64,000 nt of DNA from Terrimonas_B sp041743125 (GCA_041743125.1 JBGTNK010000197.1:1-64000), one strand, 5' to 3'. Counted from the stretch's first letter, positions 36,359-46,066 are shown. A program made the numbers and translations. The notes: generated by a model not told the origin, from the letters alone.

Positions 36359-37099
36359 ATGAGTGAGTTTCGTTTTACCCGCCCCAATAATTTTCCGCCA
36401 ATCATAAAAAACCTGATCATTATTAATGTCCTGGTTTATGTTGCCCAAATGTTATTGGACAAACAATTTGCCATTACGGAAAAGCTGATGCTATGGCCAT
36501 TGATGCCCGCTTCATTACAAGAAATCCTGATCAGGGAGCAAGTGCTGTCGGCCAGCAACGAATTTCAGCCATACCAGATCATTACTCATATGTTTGCCCA
36601 CTCACCGGCAACATTATTTCATATCATTTTTAACATGTTTGCCTTATGGATGTTTGGAAAAGTTTTGGAGAATGTGTGGGGTCCAAAAAGATTTCTGACT
36701 TTTTATATGCTTTGTGGATTGGGTGCCGCTTTGCTGCACCTGGGTATCCAGTATTTCCGATGTGAGCAATTGCTTGATGCTATACAGGCCAATAATATGG
36801 GAGCAGTGGGCAAATTAATAGGAGGCACATCCCCGGCCCTGGGAGCATCAGGTGCTGTGATGGGGGTAATGGCCGGCTTTGCCTATACATTTCCGAATAC
36901 GCAATTATTTATCATGTTCATCCCTTTTCCAATAAAGGCCAAATGGGCTGTATTGGGACTGGCTGCCATTGATTTATTTGGAGGTGTAGCTAATTTCAGC
37001 GGTGATAATATTGCCCACTTTGCCCATTTAGGTGGCGCCATCACCGGATTTATAATTGTTCTTATCTGGAACAAAACAAACCGTAAAACGTTGTATTAA
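36359..37099 (+). CDS. Rhomboid family intramembrane serine protease (first of a tandem pair)
   Basis: A 246-residue, six-helix protein. HMFAHSPATLFHIIFNMFALW has the His/Asn helix (HIIFNM), GASGAVMGVMAGFAY carries the catalytic Ser (GxSG), and DNIAHFAHLGGAITGF the catalytic His. Rhomboids cleave transmembrane segments of other proteins inside the membrane. The next gene, 59 bases on, is a second rhomboid. Substrates unknown. Confidence 0.92.
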   Translation: MSEFRFTRPNNFPPIIKNLIIINVLVYVAQMLLDKQFAITEKLMLWPLMPASLQEILIREQVLSASNEFQPYQIITHMFAHSPATLFHIIFNMFALWMFGKVLENVWGPKRFLTFYMLCGLGAALLHLGIQYFRCEQLLDAIQANNMGAVGKLIGGTSPALGASGAVMGVMAGFAYTFPNTQLFIMFIPFPIKAKWAVLGLAAIDLFGGVANFSGDNIAHFAHLGGAITGFIIVLIWNKTNRKTLY

Positions 37100-37107
37100 A
37101 AAAAACT

Positions 37108-37140
37108 ACCCAGGGTTTTAATGGTCCCGGGTTCCTTTTA
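37108..37140 (+). terminator. Candidate terminator between the rhomboid genes
   Basis: ACCCAGGG and CCCGGGT form an imperfect stem (one A-G mismatch) around a 10-base loop, followed by TCCTTTTA. It would separate the two rhomboid transcripts, at least partly. Confidence 0.5.
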
Positions 37141-37158
37141 TCTTTAGTTACAGGATCT

Positions 37159-38088
37159 ATGGCGTATCATGAACAACAATATAGAAGAAGAATTTCCCTG
37201 GCTCATGCTAATAATGCGCTGGTTCTTTTGATTGCCATTAATATGATCATATTTGTGCTCCTGGCTTTTTTAAAAGCTGTTTTTTTTCTTCGGTACAGCA
37301 GTGGTGCAGAGGCTCTTCACTTTTACGAAAATAATATCCTTAATCTTTTTACCCTGCCTGCGGACGGTGGTAGAATTATTTCCAGGCCATGGACGATACT
37401 GACCCATATGTTTACTCATGATAGTGTTTGGCACTTGCTTGGGAATATGCTCTGGCTTTGGGTTTTTGGATATATTTTTCTTGACCTTACAGGCAACCGG
37501 AAGATCGTTCCTCTTTACATTTATGGTGCACTTGCCGGTGCACTGGCATTTATACTGGCTTATAATTTTTTGCCCGGGCTCAGCAAGTCTCTTCCTGTTG
37601 CAGAGGCACTGGGTGCTTCTGCCGGAGTAATGGCCATTGCTGTTGCAGTAGCTACCATTTCTCCTACGTACCGGATCTTCCCCATGCTGTTTGGTGGTAT
37701 TCCCATATGGGTGTTAACTGCCATTTACCTCATTATAGACCTGGCCAGTATTCCTTTAAGTAATCCGGGTGGCCATATAGCTCACCTGGCAGGGGCGGCA
37801 ACCGGCTTCTTGTTTATTTATTCTTTTCGTAAAGGTTATGATTGGAGTGAATGGATGAATAATTTCTTTGATTGGGTAAATAATTTATTTAATCCTGAAA
37901 AGCCGGCGAAAGGGAAAAATATAAAGCAGGAACTATTTTACAAATCAGATAAAGCTCCTTTTAAAAAGAAACCCAATATTACAGAACAAAGAGTAAATGA
38001 AATTTTAGATAAGATCAGCCAGAAAGGATATACAAGCCTTACAGAGGAAGAAAAAGATATTCTGAAAAGGGCCAGTCATGAAGGCTAA
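37159..38088 (+). CDS. Rhomboid family intramembrane serine protease (second of a tandem pair)
   Basis: A 309-residue protein. HMFTHDSVWHLLGNMLWLWVF is the His/Asn helix, EALGASAGVMAIAVA carries the Ser (GASAG rather than GASGA), and GGHIAHLAGAATGFLF the His. After the last helix there is a basic cytosolic tail of about 75 residues ending in VNEILDKISQKGYTSLTEEE-type sequence, which matches the C-terminal helical motif of DUF6576-containing rhomboids. It is a likely duplicate of the upstream gene that gained the tail. Confidence 0.9.
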   Translation: MAYHEQQYRRRISLAHANNALVLLIAINMIIFVLLAFLKAVFFLRYSSGAEALHFYENNILNLFTLPADGGRIISRPWTILTHMFTHDSVWHLLGNMLWLWVFGYIFLDLTGNRKIVPLYIYGALAGALAFILAYNFLPGLSKSLPVAEALGASAGVMAIAVAVATISPTYRIFPMLFGGIPIWVLTAIYLIIDLASIPLSNPGGHIAHLAGAATGFLFIYSFRKGYDWSEWMNNFFDWVNNLFNPEKPAKGKNIKQELFYKSDKAPFKKKPNITEQRVNEILDKISQKGYTSLTEEEKDILKRASHEG

Positions 38089-38201
38089 GCCAGCCAGCAG
38101 CCCTCCTGTTGTATTTTTCATATTGAAAGAATCAGGTTAAATGATATGCCGGCATGCACCTCAACTACATCATTGTAGGCTGTTTTTTGTAATTTGCAAT
38201 A

Positions 38202-39344
38202 ATGGCCAGCAAAATTCGAAACCTCACTAAACGGGTACTGATCTTCATAAATTACGGAGTTGTTTTCTTTTTTTTACTGGCATGCCTTGCTCCTTATATT
38301 GATCCGCAAAGCTGGCGGCTTCTTCCTTTACTGGGCATCGGGTTTCCATTTTTATTGCTGATTGTTTTTGGTTTCTTTATCTGGTGGTTATTTGTAAAAA
38401 GACGGTATGCCTGGATATCGGCCATTGCCCTGATATTGGGTATTAAAAGTATCAGTGTTTTTTTTGCCTTTAACTTGCCCAAACAATTTATTGCTGAAAA
38501 GAAACCTCAAAATATTCGTATAGCCACCTGGAATGTGGCCCGCTTTATTGAAATGAAAAGGAATAATAATAAGGGCAGCAAAACCAGGTTGAAAATGATG
38601 GAGCAAATACGCAAGCAGGATGCAGACATCATTTGTTTACAGGAATTTTATCATTCCTATGATCCCGCTTTGTACGATAATATTGATTATATGCAGGATA
38701 GTCTTCATTATCCTTACTATTATTATTCTCATGAATTGGATGGCGATAAGCATTTTACAGGAAATGCTATTTTTTCCCGCTTTCCTATCATTGACAGCGG
38801 TTTGATTCGTTATCCCAGGCCCACACTACCTGAAGCATTAATGCATGTAGATATCAGGTTAAAAAACCGGATCATCAGGGTTTATACAACTCACCTGCAA
38901 TCCGTGCAACTGTTAAGAACTGATTACGAAAAAATAGATAAAATAAAAGAGGGTGATGATGGCTTTGTTTCCAACTCAAAAACAATTTTTTTAAAAATTA
39001 AGGAAGGAGCAGACAAAAGGAAATTGCAGACCGATATTATAAAACAATTATTGGGCGATAGTCCATACCCGGTTGTCTTTTGTGGCGACCTGAACGACAT
39101 TCCCAATTCTTACACTTATTACAATGTTCGTGGAGATATGCAGGACGCCTTTTTGGAAAGAGGATTTGGTATCGGTCGCACTTTCTCTGCCATTTCTCCA
39201 ACACTCAGGATCGATTATATTTTCGGGGATAAGCATTTTAATGTTCACCAGTTTAAAAGGATCAAAAAAAAATATTCTGATCATTATATGCTGGTTGCAG
39301 ATTTGGAATTGAAAACACTGAACAATAAAAAATGGGCCTTTTAA
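38202..39344 (+). CDS. Endonuclease/exonuclease/phosphatase family protein, membrane-anchored
   Basis: A 380-residue protein. Three hydrophobic helices in the first 100 residues are followed by an EEP domain: NIRIATWNVARF (Asn), DADIICLQEFY (metal Glu), VVFCGDLNDIPNS (Asp/Asn), TLRIDYIFGD and KYSDHYMLVADL (catalytic His). These enzymes hydrolyse phosphodiesters; the membrane anchor and exported domain suggest a lipid or extracellular nucleic acid substrate, unproven. Confidence 0.87.
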   Translation: MASKIRNLTKRVLIFINYGVVFFFLLACLAPYIDPQSWRLLPLLGIGFPFLLLIVFGFFIWWLFVKRRYAWISAIALILGIKSISVFFAFNLPKQFIAEKKPQNIRIATWNVARFIEMKRNNNKGSKTRLKMMEQIRKQDADIICLQEFYHSYDPALYDNIDYMQDSLHYPYYYYSHELDGDKHFTGNAIFSRFPIIDSGLIRYPRPTLPEALMHVDIRLKNRIIRVYTTHLQSVQLLRTDYEKIDKIKEGDDGFVSNSKTIFLKIKEGADKRKLQTDIIKQLLGDSPYPVVFCGDLNDIPNSYTYYNVRGDMQDAFLERGFGIGRTFSAISPTLRIDYIFGDKHFNVHQFKRIKKKYSDHYMLVADLELKTLNNKKWAF

Positions 39345-39479
39345 TGAGTCTTAACAACGGCCCAACCCGGGATTCACCATCCCGTCAAAACATATTTACC
39401 GTTACATTTGCATCAATTTTTTTGCCACACTGATGGTCTTCAATAGGCTTGGGCAGTGCTGGCAACTTAATGTCTTTCT

Positions 39480-40982
39480 ATGAATAATTTGCATGTTTAT
39501 AATTCGTTGTCGAGAACAAAGGAAGTTTTTACGCCTGTTACTGAGGGGCATGCTGGTATGTATGTATGTGGTCCTACTGTTAGCGGTGAAAGTCATTTAG
39601 GACATGCCAGGCCTTATGTTACTTTTGACGTTATATACCGTTATTTAATGCACCTGGGCTATAAGGTTAGATACGTTCGTAACATTACAGATGCCGGGCA
39701 TTTTGAAGAAGAAGGTCGTGCGGCAGAGGATAAAATTTCAAAGAAAGCTATTTTAGAAAAACTGGAGCCAATGGAGTTGGTACAGAAGTATACCAATTTG
39801 TTTCATTGGGCGATGCAGCAGTTTAATACTTTACCGCCATCCATAGAGCCTACAGCAACCGGTCATATTGTGGAGCAGATCGGGATGATAGAAACCATTA
39901 TCAAGGCAGGGTTTGCCTATGTTGTAAACGGCTCCGTATATTTTGATGTAAAAAAATATGCTGCTTCATATGATTACGGAAAACTGAGTGGTCGGGTGAT
40001 AGACGATCTGCTTGAAACAACCAGGGATCTTGAAGGGCAGGAAGAAAAGAGGGATAAAACAGATTTTGCTTTATGGAAAAATGCTGCTCCTGAACATATC
40101 ATGCGATGGCAAAGTCCCTGGGGCATCGGCTTCCCGGGCTGGCATATTGAATGTTCGGCCATGGCCACAAAATATCTGGGATCCAGGTTCGATATCCATG
40201 GAGGAGGAATGGACTTGTTGTTTCCTCATCATGAAAGTGAAATAGCGCAGAGTACTATTTGCAATCACGAAGCCCCGGTTCGGTACTGGATTCATAATAA
40301 TATGATCACCATTAATGGCCGTAAGATGGGGAAGAGTTATAATAATGTAATCAAGCTAACAGAACTTTTCAGCGGCAATCATCCGCTGCTGGGTAAGGCG
40401 TATCACCCGATGACGATCCGCTTCTTTATTTTACAGACGCATTACAGAAGCACGTTGGATTTTAGTAATGATGCTCTACTGGCTGCTGAGAAAGGGTTGA
40501 AAAGATTATGGGAGGCTTATGAAAATTTAAAAAAATTGAAAACGGAAGCGGTTGAATTGTCGAATGAGCCGGGAGATCCTGAGCAGGAAGCCCGTGTAGT
40601 AAAATTCTTATCAGCGTTTCCGCAATTTATGAATGATGATTTCAGTACAGCTCGTGTACTGGCCAGTATGTTTGAACTGGCGCCTCTTATCAATTCAATG
40701 AAAGACAAAATTATTCCTGTTACTTCTTTATCAAAAAATACGCTTGAGCAACTACACAATGAATTCAAGATTTACCTGGAAGATATTCTCGGATTGAAAG
40801 GAATAAATGATGCCGATAATGAGAAACTACAAGGCATCATGCAACTATTAATGGATATCCGTAAAGTGGCCAAAGGGAAAAAGGATTTTGTAACATCGGA
40901 TAAAATAAGAAACCAATTATTAGAATTAGGCATTCTTTTAAAAGATGAGAAGGGCGGGGAAATGAGTTGGACTATTGATTAA
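39480..40982 (+). CDS. cysS: Cysteine--tRNA ligase
   Basis: A class I aminoacyl-tRNA synthetase of 500 residues. YVCGPTVSGESHLGHARPYV contains the zinc Cys and the HIGH-type motif, WHIECSAMATKYLG and DIHGGGMDLLFPHHESEIAQS the zinc site and editing-free pocket, and NGRKMGKSYNNV the KMSKS-type loop. It charges tRNA-Cys. A TACATTTG promoter element is at 39403-39410. Confidence 0.96.
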   Translation: MNNLHVYNSLSRTKEVFTPVTEGHAGMYVCGPTVSGESHLGHARPYVTFDVIYRYLMHLGYKVRYVRNITDAGHFEEEGRAAEDKISKKAILEKLEPMELVQKYTNLFHWAMQQFNTLPPSIEPTATGHIVEQIGMIETIIKAGFAYVVNGSVYFDVKKYAASYDYGKLSGRVIDDLLETTRDLEGQEEKRDKTDFALWKNAAPEHIMRWQSPWGIGFPGWHIECSAMATKYLGSRFDIHGGGMDLLFPHHESEIAQSTICNHEAPVRYWIHNNMITINGRKMGKSYNNVIKLTELFSGNHPLLGKAYHPMTIRFFILQTHYRSTLDFSNDALLAAEKGLKRLWEAYENLKKLKTEAVELSNEPGDPEQEARVVKFLSAFPQFMNDDFSTARVLASMFELAPLINSMKDKIIPVTSLSKNTLEQLHNEFKIYLEDILGLKGINDADNEKLQGIMQLLMDIRKVAKGKKDFVTSDKIRNQLLELGILLKDEKGGEMSWTID

Positions 40983-41211
40983 AGTGAAAGACGAATTTCT
41001 AAGAATAGCCTGGCCGGTTTATTGTTCCTTATTTCATTTTCCTGGCCATCTACCTTTCTCTTTTTCGCTGGGCACCAGGGGTTCCATAACACGGATGACA
41101 AGTAACACAGCTATGCAAAATATCCTTTGTGATAATTGGTTACTGTTCCATACCAGCAAATTTCTAATTTTATCCTTCATCACAGCATTCAAATAAACAC
41201 CCGTTCAGGTA

Positions 41212-41847
41212 ATGCACTATATACCTCATCTTTCCAAAGACAGAAAACTTAAAAAAATTATTGAATATGGCGAGCCTTTTCAGTTGAAAAGAAGAAAGAA
41301 TATTTGTAATTATTTATGTGCGTCCATTATGAGTCAACAATTATCAACTAAAGTGGCAACTGTGATTCATAACCGATTTCTTAGTTTATATGGGAAAACA
41401 GAACCTACGCCAAAACAAATATTGGAAACGCCTTCTGAATCATTAAGGGCAATTGGTTTATCAAATGCTAAAGTGAGTTATATAAAAAATGTAGCGCAGT
41501 TTGAAATTGAATTTGGTATGGATTATAAGAAACTGCACAAAATGAATAATGAAGAAGTGATCATTTATCTGACGCAGATAAAAGGGGTGGGCAGGTGGAC
41601 CGTGGAAATGCTGCTGATGTTTGCGCTGGGCCGGGAGGACGTATTCGCCATTGATGATTGGGGTATACAGAATGCTATGATCAAATTATATAAACTGGAT
41701 AGAGACGATAAAAAGAAATTTAAGATCGACCTGTTGAAAATATCTGAAAAGTGGAGCCCCTATCGAACCTATGCCTGCAAACATTTATGGGAATGGAAGG
41801 ATAATTCTCCCGTTGCTAAAAAAGAAAGTAAGACAAAATCTAAATGA
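41212..41847 (+). CDS. DNA-3-methyladenine glycosylase (second AlkA-type HhH-GPD protein)
   Basis: A 211-residue base-excision glycosylase. SIMSQQLSTKVATVIHNRF, ETPSESLRAIGLSNAKVSYI, and the helix-hairpin-helix QIKGVGRWTVEMLLMFALG followed by FAIDDWGIQNA, with the catalytic Asp. WSPYRTYACKHLWEW is the usual ending. It differs clearly from the AlkA-like protein at 11271 (Asp context GDLAL there, DDWGI here). The last 8 bases overlap the converging epimerase gene. Confidence 0.87.
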   Translation: MHYIPHLSKDRKLKKIIEYGEPFQLKRRKNICNYLCASIMSQQLSTKVATVIHNRFLSLYGKTEPTPKQILETPSESLRAIGLSNAKVSYIKNVAQFEIEFGMDYKKLHKMNNEEVIIYLTQIKGVGRWTVEMLLMFALGREDVFAIDDWGIQNAMIKLYKLDRDDKKKFKIDLLKISEKWSPYRTYACKHLWEWKDNSPVAKKESKTKSK

Positions 41848-42955
41848 TAATTTTATCGAGTTTGTTTAAGTAGTTTTCATCAATTGAAGCTCCTAAGCCT
41901 GCTGACTCCGGCACTTTTATCACACCATTTTTTTCATAAATAATTCCGCCAGTTACGGGGTCCTCGCTAAACATAAGGCAGGTATCAAAATCAAAATGCT
42001 CAATCATATCACTACACAAAGAGAAGTGAGCAAAAGCGGTCATTGCCAGCCTGGATTCCATAAACGCCCCCACTTGCAAATGCATATTTGCCTCTTCGGC
42101 AAGAGCTACCATCCTGAGTGCTTTAAACAGGCCGCCAGATTTTCCTAATTTGATATTCATATAATCACAGGCACCTAATTTTATTAATCGTTCCGCATCG
42201 TGTTCGTCACCGCAGCTTTCATCGCTCATAATAGGAATGGGGCTTTCCTTTCTTACGTTGGGCAATTCCATAAAAGCCCATCGGGGAATGGGCTCTTCGC
42301 AATGCTGGATACCAAATGGCGATAAGGCTTTTAACGTAGTTATAGCTTCATCTGCCGACCAACCCTGGTTTGCATCGATTCGTAATGGTATATCAGGGCC
42401 TACCGCTTCGCGGATAGCTTTGATCCGGACTACATCTGTTTCCCCGTTTTTTCCCAATTTTATCTTTATAGCAGGATAGCCTTCTTCTTTTATTTTTACT
42501 GCGTCTGCTGCCATTTTAACTGGATCCCCAATACTTACTGTATAGTCCGTGATGATGGTTTTATTATTTTCTCCTCCCAGGAATTTATAAAGAGGAACGC
42601 CGGCATTATGTGAAGCGATATCATACAAGGCCATATCAAAGGCACTTTTTATACTGGTATTGCCATAAATAAGTTTGTCCATATCTGCAATTCTATCTTC
42701 AATGGACAATGCATTTTTACCTTTAAACAATTTTGAAAAATACTGGCCGATGATAAAACAAGTGTCAATACTTTCGCCATTGATGCTCATAAAAGGGCTG
42801 CATTCTCCGTATCCTGTTATTCCTTCTTCGGTATGGATGACAACTAAAACGTTTTCTGCATTTAGAATGGGTCCCAGTGAAATGACAAAGGGTTCTTTAA
42901 GTGGAATGAAAAGTTTATATAAGCCTATTTGCCGTATTGTTAATTCGCGATACAT
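41840..42955 (-). CDS. Dipeptide epimerase of the enolase superfamily (mandelate racemase/MLE family)
   Basis: A 371-residue TIM-barrel enzyme with an N-terminal capping domain. AIKIKLG has the KxK base pair, RIDANQGWS the first metal Asp, CEEPI the Glu, MSDESCGD the Asp, and NIKLGKSGG the late Lys. The ending FDFDTCLMFSEDPV carries the DxD motif that binds the dipeptide amino group in L-Ala-D/L-Glu epimerases. It probably epimerises dipeptides, perhaps from murein recycling; exact specificity unknown. Confidence 0.85.
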   Translation of the reverse strand: MYRELTIRQIGLYKLFIPLKEPFVISLGPILNAENVLVVIHTEEGITGYGECSPFMSINGESIDTCFIIGQYFSKLFKGKNALSIEDRIADMDKLIYGNTSIKSAFDMALYDIASHNAGVPLYKFLGGENNKTIITDYTVSIGDPVKMAADAVKIKEEGYPAIKIKLGKNGETDVVRIKAIREAVGPDIPLRIDANQGWSADEAITTLKALSPFGIQHCEEPIPRWAFMELPNVRKESPIPIMSDESCGDEHDAERLIKLGACDYMNIKLGKSGGLFKALRMVALAEEANMHLQVGAFMESRLAMTAFAHFSLCSDMIEHFDFDTCLMFSEDPVTGGIIYEKNGVIKVPESAGLGASIDENYLNKLDKIII

Positions 42956-42990
42956 AAAGGAGGGATTATTTTTATTCTTCTATTAATGTA

Positions 42991-43659
42991 TTAATCAAAT
43001 AAAATTCTGAAGCCGGTGTTAACAGATCCTATCAATGGGGCTTGTTTATTAATAAAAAGATAATGGCTGGGATAATAAGTAGTGGGAATGAGTACCCGGG
43101 TCTCCAGATAAAAGTTTACGTTACCACCTACAGGTTTCTCGTATCCTAAACCCAGGTCAAAAGTGAGTCGTTTAAAATCAGCGCTTCCCCTCAACACGGG
43201 TGCGTAGTAATTTGTGGTATCAATAAAATCAGAATGTGAGTTTTCAACACTACCAAATAATAATCCAAAGCCGGCATAGCCATACAAATTCCAGTAATCC
43301 TCATTGTTAAATGATCCTTTCAAATAATGTTTCCAGCCCATTGAAACATGCCGGAAACGCATGATCGCCGAATTAGTATAATTAAGCCGGAGAGGAGATG
43401 TAAAAACCGTTTTAGCCGAAGCCGTTAGCCGGTTACTGAATTTGCCATTTCCTGAATACGTAATCCAGGCATATAATCCATCCTTTTCGGAAAAATTAAA
43501 GTGGCCGGCAACAGTTTGGCCTACAGTCCAAAACTGTTGTTCCTTTTTAAAACTGCGGAAAACGGAGAAGTCTGTTGCAAGACTAAACTGGGCCTTTTGC
43601 GGATAAGAAGGAATAGAAAAAAGGATACAAACCAACTGTATGATAATAGTTTTTTTCAA
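42991..43659 (-). CDS. Putative outer-membrane/periplasmic beta-barrel-like protein
   Basis: About 222 residues when read from TTG 43659. That start gives a clean signal peptide (KKTIIIQLVCILFSIPSYPQ). The ATG at 43740 lies inside the terminator hairpin of the upstream S46 peptidase gene, so it is unlikely. The mature part is rich in short alternating strands with aromatic ends (WITYSGNGKF, MGWKHYLKG, NLYGYAGFGLLFG, FYLETRVLIPTTYY, NTGFRILFD), as in small outer-membrane barrels. Ends with an aromatic/Asp residue pair. No named family recognised. Confidence 0.6.
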   Translation of the reverse strand: MKKTIIIQLVCILFSIPSYPQKAQFSLATDFSVFRSFKKEQQFWTVGQTVAGHFNFSEKDGLYAWITYSGNGKFSNRLTASAKTVFTSPLRLNYTNSAIMRFRHVSMGWKHYLKGSFNNEDYWNLYGYAGFGLLFGSVENSHSDFIDTTNYYAPVLRGSADFKRLTFDLGLGYEKPVGGNVNFYLETRVLIPTTYYPSHYLFINKQAPLIGSVNTGFRILFD

Positions 43660-43726
43660 GCAGTAAAATTGCTTTGCAATGATAAGCAATAAATCGTAGC
43701 ACTTGTTTAAATGGAACCGGGCAAAT

Positions 43727-43758
43727 AAAAACCTTTTCATGATCTCGAAAAGGTTTTT
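43727..43758 (-). terminator. Terminator after the S46 peptidase gene
   Basis: On the minus strand a perfect 12-base stem (AAAAACCTTTTC and its complement) around an 8-base loop, ending GGTTTTTATTT. It begins about 40 bases past the peptidase stop and includes the ATG at 43740. Confidence 0.7.
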
Positions 43759-43798
43759 ACAGCGAAAATTAATTGATAATGCTATTTATAAAAAGACA

Positions 43799-45964
43799 CT
43801 ATTTCATCAGTTTTAGTTCTTTGATAATGTTTGAGGCGCCGCCTAATTTGTCTATGCACCATAATACATAACGAATATCAACATTAATCGTTCTGTTTAG
43901 ATCTTTATCAAAGGCCAGCTTATGGCTAAGAGCTTCATAGTTTCCGTCAAAAGCAAGACCGATCAACTCACCCTTACCATTTAATACGGGTGAACCGGAA
44001 TTTCCACCTGTGATATCAGTGCTGCTGATAAATCCTATGACAAGGTCGTTTCGTTGTTTATCAATATACTGACCAAAATCTTTTTTCCTTAATAGTTCAA
44101 TTTGCCTGGCTGGCAGATCAAATTCATAGTCGCCTGGTTTATATTTTTCGAGAATGCCTTTTGAAGTGGTGACGTAATCATAAAAAACGGCATCTCGTGG
44201 GCGATAACTTTTTACAGCACCATAACTTACCCTCATCGTAAAAGTGGCATCGGGGTACATCATTTTTGCTTTCACTGTATCCATTTCCATTATCCCTTTC
44301 AGATAAAGCCGACCTAAATCATTGTTAGTTGATGTGAACTGCTGAAAGTAGGGTACATATTTACTGCTATAATTATCGTAAAAGGCACTAGCGTGGGCGA
44401 AAGCGGGATCGGCCTGTAATACATTGGCATCGGGATGGGCAATAAAAGCATTCCATCTGGCATCGTCAAAGATCATGGTCTTAGCAAAAATATCTGCAGC
44501 ATATTTTTTATAAGTAGCCTCATTATCCAAAGATCCGTACTGATCCTTCAAGGTGCCATAGAAACCAATAGGTTGTTGTTCTTTAGGAACATCTTTATAA
44601 TATAACATGGTTATGGCTGCAACTATTTGTTCATCAGACTTTTTATTTTCTTCAGCAAGGAATTCTTTTCGTGCATCAACAGCAGCGTCAACGGCCTTTT
44701 GTATATCTGATTTTGTGGATCCGGGTTTTACAAGGGCGGCTTCCAGTTGTTTTAGAGATGCGGCGAAAGCGATCAGCGGTGAACCAAATATTCCTTCAGT
44801 GATATACATCCGGTGTTGAGCATATTTTGTCCACGCTTCATAAGCTTTATTCCAATCAGAAAAAATATTTTTATATTCTGGTTTATTGGCTGCCCATGCT
44901 ATAAATTTTTCCTCGGCAGCTTTTTTTCTTCCATAAATATCATATTTGAGTAATTGTTTAGTTTCTCCATCAAAAAATTTCCAGTAGTTGGCAATGCTTG
45001 CATAAGATGAAGAGAGTTGCAATTTGACAGCCGGATCATTCTTCATTTCCTGAAGCATATATTTCAATCGCAGATCACGGAGCTTAACCAAAGTAGGGTT
45101 ATTAACTTCTGTTGCTAATTTAATTCCATATGAACTTTCATAGCGGTTGGTGCCGCCGGGATAACCCCAGATCATAGTATAATCCCCTTCCTTTACTCCT
45201 TTTATTGAAACGGGCAGAAACCATTTTGGCTTTAATGGTTTATTTTCTGAAGAATATTTTGCAGGCTTGCCGTCTGCACCTGAATACACCCTGAATACAG
45301 AAAAATCTCCTGTGTGCCGGGGCCATTCCCAATTATCTGTGTCGCCACCAAATTTGCCAATACTTTCAGGAGGAGTGCCTACCAGGCGGATATCGGAATA
45401 GCGCTGGTATACGAAAGCCATGTATTGATTTCCTTTAAAAAGCGAACTGATCCGGGTTTCTATATTTTGCGTAGCATCGCTCATTCTTGTATTAAGTGCG
45501 GCCAGTACAGAAGCTTGTTTTTTTGCCCGGTCCATACCACTTAATCCCTTTAATGAATCCATGACTTCAGCAGTTACATCAACCATCCGCAACAGGAATT
45601 GAACAGAAAGGGAGGTTGGAATTTCTTCTTCCCTGTTTTTTGCATAAAAGCCATTTTGCAAATAATTATTATCAAGGGTGCTGGCAGAGGCAATGGCATC
45701 GTACCCGCAATGATGATTGGTAAAAATTAATCCTTCAGCACTCACAATTTCTCCTGTACATCCACCGCCAAAAATGATGATAGCATCTTTTATTGATGCC
45801 TTATTTATACTGTATAATTGTTCTTTACTAAGCTTCAGTCCTTTTTTCACCATATCGTTATATACCTGCTGGCCCAGCAGGATGGGAAGCCACATACCTT
45901 CATCAGCAAAAGACCGGATTGCCAATAAAAAAAACAAAGCCACTGAAATGAAAAACTTCTTCAT
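43799..45964 (-). CDS. S46 family dipeptidyl-peptidase (DPP7-type)
   Basis: A 721-residue exported serine peptidase that removes dipeptides from peptide N-termini in the periplasm. I use ATG 45964 because a signal peptide begins there (MKKFFISVALFFLLAIRSFA). Chymotrypsin-like motifs: GGGCTGEIVSAEGLIFTNHH (catalytic His in TNHHC), DNWEWPRHTGDFSVF (Asp), TDITGGNSGSPVLN (Ser). The position 18 residues after the Ser is Gly (AFDGN), which in this family marks DPP7-like hydrophobic/broad specificity, where DPP11 has Arg. The gene has its own strong promoter. Confidence 0.93.
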   Translation of the reverse strand: MKKFFISVALFFLLAIRSFADEGMWLPILLGQQVYNDMVKKGLKLSKEQLYSINKASIKDAIIIFGGGCTGEIVSAEGLIFTNHHCGYDAIASASTLDNNYLQNGFYAKNREEEIPTSLSVQFLLRMVDVTAEVMDSLKGLSGMDRAKKQASVLAALNTRMSDATQNIETRISSLFKGNQYMAFVYQRYSDIRLVGTPPESIGKFGGDTDNWEWPRHTGDFSVFRVYSGADGKPAKYSSENKPLKPKWFLPVSIKGVKEGDYTMIWGYPGGTNRYESSYGIKLATEVNNPTLVKLRDLRLKYMLQEMKNDPAVKLQLSSSYASIANYWKFFDGETKQLLKYDIYGRKKAAEEKFIAWAANKPEYKNIFSDWNKAYEAWTKYAQHRMYITEGIFGSPLIAFAASLKQLEAALVKPGSTKSDIQKAVDAAVDARKEFLAEENKKSDEQIVAAITMLYYKDVPKEQQPIGFYGTLKDQYGSLDNEATYKKYAADIFAKTMIFDDARWNAFIAHPDANVLQADPAFAHASAFYDNYSSKYVPYFQQFTSTNNDLGRLYLKGIMEMDTVKAKMMYPDATFTMRVSYGAVKSYRPRDAVFYDYVTTSKGILEKYKPGDYEFDLPARQIELLRKKDFGQYIDKQRNDLVIGFISSTDITGGNSGSPVLNGKGELIGLAFDGNYEALSHKLAFDKDLNRTINVDIRYVLWCIDKLGGASNIIKELKLMK

Positions 45965-45985
45965 TGTAATTGATTTAAAAAAAAA

Positions 45986-46017
45986 CAAACGTACTATAAA
46001 ATATAAGTGCTGCCAAA
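45986..46017 (-). promoter_or_regulatory. Promoter of the S46 peptidase gene
   Basis: On the minus strand TTTG at 46017-46014, a 20-base spacer, then TACGTTTG at 45993-45986. Both halves match the Bacteroidota consensus, and the start codon is about 20 bases downstream. Confidence 0.7.
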
Positions 46018-46066
46018 AGTGGGATCATAACAGCATCTTTTTTACCTATTATTTAGGTTAAGCGTA

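Noticed and set aside
40975..41196. 73-residue frame between cysS and the second AlkA gene
   Set aside because: It overlaps the cysS stop, has no family resemblance and no clear start signal. The 229-base gap shows nothing else I can name.
43660..43740. ATG 43740 as the start of the barrel-like protein
   Set aside because: The codon lies inside the terminator hairpin of the upstream peptidase gene, and the signal peptide begins only at TTG 43659.
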